Positions 7,776 to 14,838 of a stretch of DNA of 30,602 bases are shown here, one piece after another. The DNA is from a virus, in the IMG/VR virus record IMGVR_UViG_3300035689_000061, positions 1 through 30,602 of that record; one strand, 5' to 3'. How positions within the stretch are numbered: the first letter of the stretch is position 1; every line of letters begins with the position of its first letter. The translations under genes and the position numbers were made by a program. Below the pieces are notes generated by a model, which searched no databases, was not told the origin of the DNA, and saw only the letters and a list, made by a program, of their open reading frames with translations.

Positions 7776-8392
7776 TAGGCTACGCCCGGATTAGAACGCC
7801 TAAATGGGGCTAGAAGCATCTGCATATCCGGATCGAATCTTGATACCCGTACGGCCCCGATATCCCCGAATCCGGCCACCCCGAGGGGAGAGTCGTAACG
7901 CTTAAATTGGCGGAGGGCGATAATTATTGTTGCCTGTTGAACGGACTTCGGGACCGCCGTACCGAACCCATAAACGCCGGTCACCTTCACGGCCGTTTCC
8001 CCAACATAATCGTAAGGGAAAATATAGTCACCGACTGCGCGAAGTTGAGTGATCGGGAAAGACAATCCGGAAGCCGTACGGTTCAAAGGCTCGAGCTGAT
8101 AATCCGTGACCGCCCAGGTTTCGTCATAGATCCCATCAAGGCCGCTTGAGGTTTGCACCGTGATAGCGGTTCCCGCAAGATCGTCGACGACACACACATA
8201 CGAATTACGGGCCGAGAAAAATCTAGTTTCCGTTCCCGCCGTGAAAAACCGACGCTCACAATATCCATCAATGAGACGGGAAGCGGATTCGATAGCGATT
8301 TCTAGAAGGTCATCATCGACGGTATCCGCCGTTCCGATGCGGGCCGCCGCCTTAACCTGATTCAAGGTGGCATAGCCGTTACTAATCGCCAT
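7775..8392 (-). CDS. Head-tail connector (gp6-like adaptor)
   Basis: This encodes 205 residues from the ATG at 8392, which follows TTAGGAGAATTC. A longer reading to 8446 lacks such a site. The N-terminus YATLNQVKAAARIGTADTVD is followed by DDLLEIAIESASRLIDGYCE, a helical pattern typical of HK97 gp6-like connector proteins. The rest is beta-rich with a C-terminal helical stretch QATIIIALRQFKRYDSP. The adaptor ring forms below the portal. The gene directly follows the sugar cassette, so that cassette separates capsid from connector. Confidence 0.8.
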   Translation of the reverse strand: MAISNGYATLNQVKAAARIGTADTVDDDLLEIAIESASRLIDGYCERRFFTAGTETRFFSARNSYVCVVDDLAGTAITVQTSSGLDGIYDETWAVTDYQLEPLNRTASGLSFPITQLRAVGDYIFPYDYVGETAVKVTGVYGFGTAVPKSVQQATIIIALRQFKRYDSPLGVAGFGDIGAVRVSRFDPDMQMLLAPFRRSNPGVA

Positions 8393-8400
8393 GAATTCTC

Positions 8401-9090
8401 CTAATGATATCTCTGCAATCCAGGTTGCCGGCCGTGATCGGGCCATAATGTTTCATCGCTCGTCGCGTGGCCCCACTCATGTTCACAAATAGTCTCGTCA
8501 TAGATTCTTTGCGGTTGCATGGGAAGCCACGGATTACAAAACCGGGCCGGCAAAATCAGGGCATCCGGGGCTAACTCATTCACGATTCGAGTCAACAATC
8601 GAGGACCCGTCACATAGTCGACGCCGCCCTTGACCGTTTTGATGCTTTCCGGAATCGCATCGATCACGGCACCGATCACCGGATTACCTGGGGCACAAGC
8701 CATAAACGCATTGCTTATTAATGTGCCGTCGACTTCGTAAGAAAGAATAAGATCATGATCATCGAATAATTCGGGTAAAGGGTTTATCGGCCGCATATCA
8801 CAATTCACATAAAGACCGCCGAATTGGTAAATCAACTCATATCCGGCGATATCCGCTTTCGTGACTTGGATAAGGCTTGCTTGCTTCGAATCACCTCGAC
8901 CAGGAATCCAACTCCAACCGCATTCATCGAAAGCTTCTTGATTCTCAAGCCTCGGCAAATCGGTTTCGTCGTAATCCTGCAAAACCCATTCCGGATTAAG
9001 CTCAATCCATTTTGCGGCATTCTCTTTATACCGATCCGGCATGATCCGGGGCCCGAACCATTGTCGATGGATCAGCTTGGGAATCGCCAC
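8401..9090 (-). CDS. Glycosyltransferase, DXD sugar-binding (GT32-like)
   Basis: This encodes 229 residues from a GTG at 9090. MAIPKLIHRQWFGP is the typical opening of GT32/Gly_transf_sug proteins (IPK.IH..W). The core KADIAGYELIYQFGGLYVNC is the family's acceptor/nucleotide-sugar block. The usual D-x-D appears as N-x-D (NCD), a conservative change whose effect on metal binding is unknown. Cytoplasmic GT32 enzymes move a sugar from a nucleotide donor to an acceptor. It is the last gene of the five-gene sugar cassette and overlaps the epimerase gene by 19 bases. A protein acceptor on the virion is plausible but not shown. Confidence 0.82.
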   Translation of the reverse strand: MAIPKLIHRQWFGPRIMPDRYKENAAKWIELNPEWVLQDYDETDLPRLENQEAFDECGWSWIPGRGDSKQASLIQVTKADIAGYELIYQFGGLYVNCDMRPINPLPELFDDHDLILSYEVDGTLISNAFMACAPGNPVIGAVIDAIPESIKTVKGGVDYVTGPRLLTRIVNELAPDALILPARFCNPWLPMQPQRIYDETICEHEWGHATSDETLWPDHGRQPGLQRYH

Positions 9091-10082
9091 GTTATGCCCT
9101 GATTATCCCGGAACCAATCGACCGTCACCCGGATTCCATCCTCGAGGGTAGTGAACCGTTCCGATTCGATGCCGACATTCCGCATGGTAGCCGGATCCGC
9201 CGCGACAACTGTTCCCAACAATTTAACGGCCCGACGAATATCAATTGGATTCAATTCCGGTACGGAATTCTGTACAGCTTCGGCGATTCGATCCACGACA
9301 TCGACGGATGAAACCGGGCCTCCGTGCGGTTCTCCCAATCGCATTGGTAGATCATCGATCGTTGCGGATGGGATTTCTTGCCGGATTTGTTCCGCTACTT
9401 GCCGCACCGAAACAGGCTCGAGATTTCCGATGTCGATCGGATGATTCGGAATCTGCCCATCCTTGAGAACCTCGAGTGTTTTCAAGAATGATTGGGCAAC
9501 ATCACGAACAAAAACGGCATCGGATATTTGCGTCCCACCGCCATAAAGCGGCATCGGAATATCCGATAATGCGGAACACACAAACGAAGGAACTATCTTT
9601 CGAACCTTGCTCGGACCGAACGGCGCCGGTGCCGACTGACGCGGGCCATAAGCATTCATCGGCCGAACGGCCGCAATAATCGAGCCCCGATCTTCCCGAT
9701 ACATTTTCACGAATTCTTCGCCACAAGCTTTCGTGATGCAATAGGTTCCGCGGCCGATCCCGGAATTCCCGACGGCCGCGTAAACGATTGGGATCCTGTA
9801 TCTATCCGCCGCCTCGAATACATTCAATGTGCCGAGAATATTTATGTTTGCTGCGGGAAGCGGATTATCAATCGTTTCCGCCGTTCCAAGCACGGCCGCT
9901 AAATGAATGATCCCGTCGACGTGGGCCGCGAATTCGTTAACGATCGTCGGATCCCGGACATCCCCAAGCAATCCCCCGCGGTGCTTGTGGTCAAGAATTA
10001 AGACTTCGTATCCGCGTGCTTCTGCTTCTTGGCGGATCCATGATCCGATGAATCCATGCCCGCCTGTGATCCCGATAATCAT
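9072..10082 (-). CDS. NAD-dependent nucleotide-sugar epimerase/dehydratase (extended SDR)
   Basis: This encodes 336 residues starting MIIGITGGHGFIGSW; the ATG overlaps the upstream stop (ATGA, 10079-10082). The dinucleotide motif T-G-G-x-G-F-I-G lies at residues 6-13. The catalytic pair Y114-x3-K118 is in GTYCITKACGEEF, and an acidic residue at the end of strand 2 (D31) suits NAD binding. The family converts nucleotide sugars by epimerisation or dehydration. The substrate cannot be read from the sequence. Sitting inside a run of glycosyltransferases, it most likely makes the donor sugar for them. Confidence 0.88.
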   Translation of the reverse strand: MIIGITGGHGFIGSWIRQEAEARGYEVLILDHKHRGGLLGDVRDPTIVNEFAAHVDGIIHLAAVLGTAETIDNPLPAANINILGTLNVFEAADRYRIPIVYAAVGNSGIGRGTYCITKACGEEFVKMYREDRGSIIAAVRPMNAYGPRQSAPAPFGPSKVRKIVPSFVCSALSDIPMPLYGGGTQISDAVFVRDVAQSFLKTLEVLKDGQIPNHPIDIGNLEPVSVRQVAEQIRQEIPSATIDDLPMRLGEPHGGPVSSVDVVDRIAEAVQNSVPELNPIDIRRAVKLLGTVVAADPATMRNVGIESERFTTLEDGIRVTVDWFRDNQGITWRFPS

Positions 10083-10708
10083 AATGACCGGATCTGTTCG
10101 TGAGCAATTGACGAATTTATTTTGTGACTTATCTGTTCCGGATGCACCGAATAAACATAGTCGACTCGGCCCGTGTGATCGAAGGTTGCTCCGGCTCGAG
10201 CTGCCCCAATCCAGAAAGCCCAATCATCGAAAAACAAATCTTGGAACCGATTATTTTCCCAAACGGTTTTCCGGAAAGGTGAGCATGATCCCATCGGATT
10301 ATTTTCTTTTTCCAGGATTCGTTCCGCCGTGACGGGCCGTGATGGAAACTGATTATCGCCAATCCGGTAACCGAAGTTAACGATATCTGCCGGATTCGAT
10401 TCAATGCCGTTCAAGGCATGAGGCAAAAGCCGATCATCGATATCAGCTTTAATAATCCATTCCGTATCCGTTATGCCGATCACGTCATTAACGTGAACCT
10501 GGGGATGGAATACATCCCCGCGATTCTTATAAACCCACGAAACGTTTACATATTCCTCGGCCGCCGATCGGATTTGATCCGGGATTCCATCATGAATCAC
10601 CGTTATCATGTGCGGTTTAGTTTCCAAACCGGCGAGAGCTTCCGACCATCCCAACACGAACCCGTAATATTTCGGGCCGAATACGGAAGAAACAATTCCG
10701 ATACTCAT
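10079..10708 (-). CDS. Glycosyltransferase family 2-like (GT-A fold)
   Basis: This encodes 209 residues, coupled to its neighbours by ATGA overlaps at both ends. The N-terminus MSIGIVSSVFGPKYYGFVLG and the ITVIHDGI strand fit a GT-A nucleotide-binding half. WIIKADIDDRLLP carries the D-x-D-D metal motif. Later FFDDWAFWIGAARAG resembles the ED-x-x-W acceptor/base motif. This is probably a cytoplasmic transferase in the virion-sugar cassette. It is short for GT2, so the C-terminal part is minimal. Confidence 0.8.
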   Translation of the reverse strand: MSIGIVSSVFGPKYYGFVLGWSEALAGLETKPHMITVIHDGIPDQIRSAAEEYVNVSWVYKNRGDVFHPQVHVNDVIGITDTEWIIKADIDDRLLPHALNGIESNPADIVNFGYRIGDNQFPSRPVTAERILEKENNPMGSCSPFRKTVWENNRFQDLFFDDWAFWIGAARAGATFDHTGRVDYVYSVHPEQISHKINSSIAHEQIRSL

Positions 10709-11442
10709 AGATACGACCAGAACTTAGGGGCCTGGGCCGCCATGACTTCCCAAAAATCCCCGGGATCCCGGCGGCCGGCATAGCCGTTCGTGTGAATCTT
10801 GCACCCGTACGCCTCGGCCTCAATCAAGGTTCGAGGGCATGAGTCGAAACCCTGCGGGAGAAACACGAACCATTCATGTTCGGTCATCGCTTGCAGCACA
10901 ATCGACCGGTCCACGTTCGACAATTCGGTTAGGTAGAAACCCTTTTCACGGGCCCACCGTCGAGCCGGAAGCAAACCTTTTTGAGCATGTTGCCGGGCCG
11001 CCCACAATGCTTCCTCCGTGCGTTCACCCTCGAGCTCCGGTAAATCGATATGGCCGTGACACCATTCCGATAACACCCCGAACCGTCGGGCCTCAAGCTC
11101 CGAATGGGCCTGGCTCATGGTGATGAACGGATCCGCGTGCTCGAAAAGTGTTCTTCGGGCCTCCGTCGGGAACTGTTCGTGATGCACCCACACGACCGGC
11201 TTAACTTCTCCTAGGCCTATCAGAGCTTCATCCGGGAGAAGATCCGTACCGGTAATGATTACCCGGTCGAAGTCGAAAGCCTGCCGCCATTCACCCGGCC
11301 CGATCACCTGGACATCGATCCCGGCGGGGGCCTGCCGGATCATGGCCGCATCTGTCATTTCTGCGCCGCCGACACCGCCCGGAAGTAGCCAATCTTCGGA
11401 ACGGCCCCTGGGCACATGATGGGTAAGCCACGCTACCTTCAC
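10705..11442 (-). CDS. Glycosyltransferase, GT4-like (short)
   Basis: This encodes 245 residues. I chose the GTG at 11442 because it overlaps the upstream stop as GTGA; longer readings extend back into the upstream gene. VKVAWLTHHVPRGRSEDW and GGVGGAEMTDAA are typical GT-B N-terminal elements. Near the C-terminus LPQGFDSCPRTLIEAEAYGC stands where GT4 enzymes have their E-x7-E donor-binding block. At 245 residues it is shorter than a usual GT4 enzyme (about 350-400), so it may be a compact variant. Confidence 0.78.
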   Translation of the reverse strand: MKVAWLTHHVPRGRSEDWLLPGGVGGAEMTDAAMIRQAPAGIDVQVIGPGEWRQAFDFDRVIITGTDLLPDEALIGLGEVKPVVWVHHEQFPTEARRTLFEHADPFITMSQAHSELEARRFGVLSEWCHGHIDLPELEGERTEEALWAARQHAQKGLLPARRWAREKGFYLTELSNVDRSIVLQAMTEHEWFVFLPQGFDSCPRTLIEAEAYGCKIHTNGYAGRRDPGDFWEVMAAQAPKFWSYL

Positions 11443-12650
11443 GGCAGATCCTCGAGCAGCGGCCGCCACATGTTTTCGTAAACCGTGTCGGCATCGTAGT
11501 TGTCGACAATGTGCCGGCGGCCCATCGTGGCCCGCTGCCCGCGCCTCTCATATGTTTCTTCGAGGGCTTTATATATTTCCGAGATTAGCGGGATTTGGAA
11601 CCAGGCTCCTTGTGTCGGATCCCAGGAAGGTTGCCCGGCAACCGCGACACCTTCACCGACTAGTTCCGGTTGGGCCGAGAAATTATTGACGATCACCGGG
11701 GTTTCACATGATTGAGCTTCGGCAACCGTGATCCCGAAACCCTCACCTAAAGTTGGGGCCAGAAGGCAATCCATCCCCGTATAACAGGCGGCAAGGGCAT
11801 CCGCCGGGAAACCTAACCGGTTCTGATATTGATTAACAAATTTTACTTTTTCTTCCGGGATCCCACATGCGGCAATCAGCGGATCCAGAGGAATCCCGCC
11901 CATCCCGCCGTACCGTTCCGTATGCATATACAGAACCGCATCATCGTGCTTTTCGGCAAACATGGCGAAGGCTAATAGTTGGGCATCAAAGGCTTTCCGT
12001 AAAGGAATTTGGCCTTTGTTAGCGTTGACGATCCCCACGACGAAAGCATCATCAGGGACACTCATCAATTGCCGCCCGGTTTTCGTGACTCCAAGGTCAT
12101 CAGTTACCGACGCGGTAGGTTTGAAAATATCGGTTTCGATTCCGTGCGGAATATAGGAATGCTCGAGCTTCGCTTTTGCCATTTGATCCGCGCCATATTT
12201 GCTCATAGCGACCGGATGAATATTCGGTTTCTGTAGAACCGTCAGAACCATTCCAGGGATCGGTAAATGATCGATCGGTGTCCAGGCAACCACCGGCATT
12301 TCATCCCACTTCGGATGTTTCAAAACCCACACATCGTAAAGCGTGAAAACGTGATGCCGGTGATTCGGATGCTGCCGTGACCAATCCACGAAATACGGAT
12401 GCACCATGTCTTGGGAATAAGCATCATAGCCGCGGGGCAAATGTTCGATGCCTTCCCAGCTACTCGAAGTTGCCTCGAGGCCGTAGTTACAGGCAACCGC
12501 GATATCGTGCCCATCCGCAAGCATTCGGGAAACTACTTGCTTAGTTTGCGTACCGTATCCGGTTTGTGCGAAAGCAGCATTCGAATACCAAATGCCGGCA
12601 ATCGGCGGTGTTCCGTTCCTTGCTCGTCTACGCCTCTCAGCGCGGTCCAC
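11439..12650 (-). CDS. Glycosyltransferase family 4 (GT-B fold)
   Basis: This encodes 403 residues from a GTG after GGAGGAAAC. The N-terminal domain begins with GIWYSNAAFAQTGYGTQTKQ. The donor domain contains GEGFGITVAEAQSCETPVIV, the E-x7-E motif of GT4 enzymes, and PHGIETDIFKP, a common GT-B linker. It is the first gene of the sugar cassette, directly after the capsid gene and its hairpin. Phage-encoded glycosylation of capsid or tail proteins has been reported for mycobacteriophages; a similar role here is inferred from position. Confidence 0.87.
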   Translation of the reverse strand: MDRAERRRRARNGTPPIAGIWYSNAAFAQTGYGTQTKQVVSRMLADGHDIAVACNYGLEATSSSWEGIEHLPRGYDAYSQDMVHPYFVDWSRQHPNHRHHVFTLYDVWVLKHPKWDEMPVVAWTPIDHLPIPGMVLTVLQKPNIHPVAMSKYGADQMAKAKLEHSYIPHGIETDIFKPTASVTDDLGVTKTGRQLMSVPDDAFVVGIVNANKGQIPLRKAFDAQLLAFAMFAEKHDDAVLYMHTERYGGMGGIPLDPLIAACGIPEEKVKFVNQYQNRLGFPADALAACYTGMDCLLAPTLGEGFGITVAEAQSCETPVIVNNFSAQPELVGEGVAVAGQPSWDPTQGAWFQIPLISEIYKALEETYERRGQRATMGRRHIVDNYDADTVYENMWRPLLEDLP

Positions 12651-12683
12651 GTTTCCTCCGATGGGGCAGGTTTGGCAGGTGAG

Positions 12684-12721
12684 AGGGGAACCGGGCCGCC
12701 TGCCTTCGGCCCGGCTCCCCC
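12684..12721 (-). terminator. Strong hairpin after the capsid gene
   Basis: A 15-bp GC-rich inverted repeat (12684-12698 with 12707-12721, two G-U pairs on the RNA) has an 8-base loop. It lies 15 bases past the capsid stop. There is no U-run after it, so it may slow rather than stop transcription or protect the 3' end of the capsid message. It marks the border between the capsid gene and the sugar cassette. Confidence 0.65.
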
Positions 12722-12736
12722 GTTTGCTTCAATCGG

Positions 12737-13921
12737 TTAAGCAGCGTTACCGATGAAGTATTTCACGGCGTCGGCCTGGCCGAGGTCGCCCCACAGGCGG
12801 AGGGTAACCCGGAAGCCGATTTCGTCGCTCTCGAAGTAGGCATCGTCGCTTCGTGCGATTTCGATCCCGCCAACTTGACGAACATGGTATGAACCGAACC
12901 AGCCGAAAAGAACCGACTTTGCGCCGAGTGCAGTCGCCGCGACGTCGGGGTTTTCGATGATCGGGAAGCCCATGAAAACGTCCGGAGCCCCCACGGTAGC
13001 GGCCGGCACATACAGGTAATTACCTGCAGTATCCTTGAGCTTCCGGAGAGCACCCATCGAGGTGCGACGCATCATGAACCCGGCCCCGAGACGGACGTAA
13101 GCACCGTCAACGGAATGCGCGAGATCAATCAGATTATCGGCAGAAAACGCACCTGAGACCGCCGTCGATCCCGTGATACCGCTGCCGGCCGCCGTCACAA
13201 TTCCGTTAGCCTCGTTTGTGCCGGTTCCGACCGTCAGCAAATTATTTGCCTTGATCCCCACGGACGTTCCCAGGGTACGGGCAAGGTACGACGGAATATC
13301 GATCCCGGAATCCGTGAGAATCTCTCGGGAAACGATCGTGAGGGCCGCCACCTTCTGGGCCTTCAAGGTCAGAGAAGTGAACGTAGGATCGAGGGCAACA
13401 ATCGTTGTACCCTCGTTAATCGCGGTGCCGAGAGGCCGAGTCGACTCCACCGGAACCTTGATGTCCTCACCGGTCGCGGTGTTGAGCAGAGTCACAACGG
13501 ACCCGTCGAGCATCGGTCCGACCGTGACCAATTTCTCTTGAAGGACATCATAAAATGTCTGTGGGAGAAGGCTTGAATCGTCGGACTTGTTAAGGTCACG
13601 ACGCTCGAAGGTAGCGGAACGAATCTCCCCGGAAACCAGCTTCCGGAGGGTATCGAAGTCCGAGCCACGGCGGGCCGCCGCAACCTCACGAACCTCGGGG
13701 GCATCGATCATCGAAGCTTCGATATCCTTCGCCCGCATCTCTGCCGCACGAAGATCCTCGATCTTCTGTGAACGTGCGTCGATGTCCTCGTTAATGCGGT
13801 CGTACTGTGCTTGCTCCTCTGCGGTGAGATCACGCTTCTCGGCGGCAGCAGCATCGAGCAAACTCTTAGCCGCGTGCCAAGCCTCCTGACGCGCCTCCAC
13901 CTGACGCTTCAAATATTCCAT
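12737..13921 (-). CDS. HK97-fold major capsid protein
   Basis: This encodes 394 residues with an AGGAGAA ribosome site. Residues 1 to about 85 are helical and charged (delta domain, e.g. LTAEEQAQYDRINEDIDARS), the scaffold-like part normally removed by the prohead protease. The HK97 fold follows, with LLPQTFYDVLQEKLVTVGPM, KVAALTIVSREILTDS in the P-domain and a GFPIIENPDV segment near the C-terminus. Cleavage probably lies between residues 85 and 115, but I cannot place the exact site. The gene follows the structured RNA stretch and has its own strong ribosome site, as expected for the most abundant virion protein. Confidence 0.95.
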   Translation of the reverse strand: MEYLKRQVEARQEAWHAAKSLLDAAAAEKRDLTAEEQAQYDRINEDIDARSQKIEDLRAAEMRAKDIEASMIDAPEVREVAAARRGSDFDTLRKLVSGEIRSATFERRDLNKSDDSSLLPQTFYDVLQEKLVTVGPMLDGSVVTLLNTATGEDIKVPVESTRPLGTAINEGTTIVALDPTFTSLTLKAQKVAALTIVSREILTDSGIDIPSYLARTLGTSVGIKANNLLTVGTGTNEANGIVTAAGSGITGSTAVSGAFSADNLIDLAHSVDGAYVRLGAGFMMRRTSMGALRKLKDTAGNYLYVPAATVGAPDVFMGFPIIENPDVAATALGAKSVLFGWFGSYHVRQVGGIEIARSDDAYFESDEIGFRVTLRLWGDLGQADAVKYFIGNAA

Positions 13922-13984
13922 TTCGGAATTCTCCTAAAGAATTGTTGGGATTGTTTATGCTCCGGCGCGGCTCCGCACACGGTA

Positions 13985-14010
13985 CGAAAAAACCGGCTCC
14001 GATTTTTTCG
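13985..14010. terminator. A-run/T-run flanked hairpin, bidirectional terminator candidate
   Basis: The element is an 8-bp inverted repeat, CGAAAAAA and TTTTTTCG, around the 10-base core CCGGCTCCGA, which can itself close as CGG/CCG. On the minus strand it lies directly after the tRNA-like element and ends in six U's. It is symmetric and so could work on either strand. It may release the RNA element or reduce read-through into the capsid gene. Confidence 0.55.
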
Positions 14011-14013
14011 CGG

Positions 14014-14093
14014 TGGACATGCCCGGAATTGAACCGGGGTTTGGACAAATTAAATTTTTTGGATTTGTTTTGTCCACTTATCCTGTCATGCCC
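14014..14093 (-). ncRNA. tRNA-like element without a D-arm
   Basis: The element is 80 nt on the minus strand. The 5' end GGGCATG (14087-14093) pairs with CATGTCC (14015-14021) as a 7-bp acceptor stem with one G-U pair. The T-arm (14022-14038) is canonical: a CCCGG/CCGGG stem and a TTCAATT loop. Between them an 8-bp stem, TGGACAAA (14069-14076) with TTTGTCCA (14042-14049), takes the place of the anticodon arm; inside it AAAT/ATTT can close a 7-base loop. The ten linker bases cannot form a D-stem. An A stands at the discriminator position, followed by CC. The overall shape resembles the tRNA-like domain of tmRNA more than a working tRNA. Function is unknown; a decayed tRNA or an integration core are alternatives. 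Confidence 0.6.
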
Positions 14094-14098
14094 GAGTC

Positions 14099-14141
14099 CC
14101 CTAACCGGCCCGTCATATGTGACGACCTAATCCGGTTAGGG
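14099..14141 (-). other. Long two-part hairpin after the protease stop
   Basis: A 10-bp stem (14099-14108 with 14132-14141, CCCTAACCGG on the RNA) encloses a second perfect 5-bp stem, CGTCA/TGACG (14111-14115 with 14120-14124), with a 4-base loop. It begins four bases past the protease stop codon and ends five bases before the tRNA-like element. It could be a processing site, a message 3'-end protector or part of a larger structured RNA with its neighbour. Confidence 0.65.
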
Positions 14142-14145
14142 AAAA

Positions 14146-14838
14146 CTAGATAGCTTTCGCCAATAGGTCGATTTGCTTCATCAGCAAACTAACCGGGATC
14201 TTTGCCACCGGTTCATCGACACCGGCCGCACGGTCGACAACCTTACGAAGGATGCCGGCCTGATCTTCGTTCAATTCGCCGGCCTCGAGTGCGGAGATAG
14301 CATCCGCGAGAGCCGTCGGATCCGTTTCCGTACGCTTCGCAATCACCCGAAGATTACGAACCGAAGCGGTCGTGGATGGATAAGCCGGCACCGCGGTGAC
14401 CACGCTTACTTCATGGAGACGCACCTCGAGTAGTGTTCTCTCACCGCCGTCCGATGACCAAGAATCCTTCACGGTTGAGAAACCGAAACTCATGCCGGTG
14501 ATATCTCCCCTTGAAACCAAAGCGCGGATATCGCGGCCGGCCGTCGTATCGGGTAGATCGATCTCCACATAACCGCCCTCGGCACGGTCCTCGATCCGCA
14601 GAGTCTTAGCCCGCGTCGATCCGAGCAGCATCGTATCGTCGTGATTGACGTAAGCCCGAATATCATTCTTCGACTTGAGGGTCCGGGTGAATGCGCCTGG
14701 CGCGATACGCTCCGTGAACGGTAGCGGCAGCGAAGGTTCGTTGTATCGCCATGCGTAGCCGGCGAATGTCATCCCGTCACCTTCGGACCGGACTTCGCAA
14801 ACCGTCGCCTCGAAGGTACGGATTTCGACGTTACTCAT
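14146..14838 (-). CDS. Prohead protease made from an internal start
   Basis: The ATG at 14838 (M487 of the long form) follows GAAAGGAACATA, a good ribosome site inside the larger gene. The 230-residue product starts MSNVEIRTFEATVCEVRSEG. It holds the whole HK97-family protease: a histidine in AYVNHDD, serine in GMSFGF and an LHEVSVV strand, with the usual family length of about 180-230. A long and a short form in the same frame resembles nested protease/scaffold genes such as lambda C/Nu3. The internal start is inferred from the site and the domain border; both forms may be made. Confidence 0.7.
   Translation of the reverse strand: MSNVEIRTFEATVCEVRSEGDGMTFAGYAWRYNEPSLPLPFTERIAPGAFTRTLKSKNDIRAYVNHDDTMLLGSTRAKTLRIEDRAEGGYVEIDLPDTTAGRDIRALVSRGDITGMSFGFSTVKDSWSSDGGERTLLEVRLHEVSVVTAVPAYPSTTASVRNLRVIAKRTETDPTALADAISALEAGELNEDQAGILRKVVDRAAGVDEPVAKIPVSLLMKQIDLLAKAI

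Noticed and set aside
14014-14093. A normal tRNA gene
   Set aside because: Acceptor stem and T-arm fit, but no D-stem can form and no canonical 5-bp anticodon stem with a 7-base loop and U33 is found. I list it as tRNA-like only.
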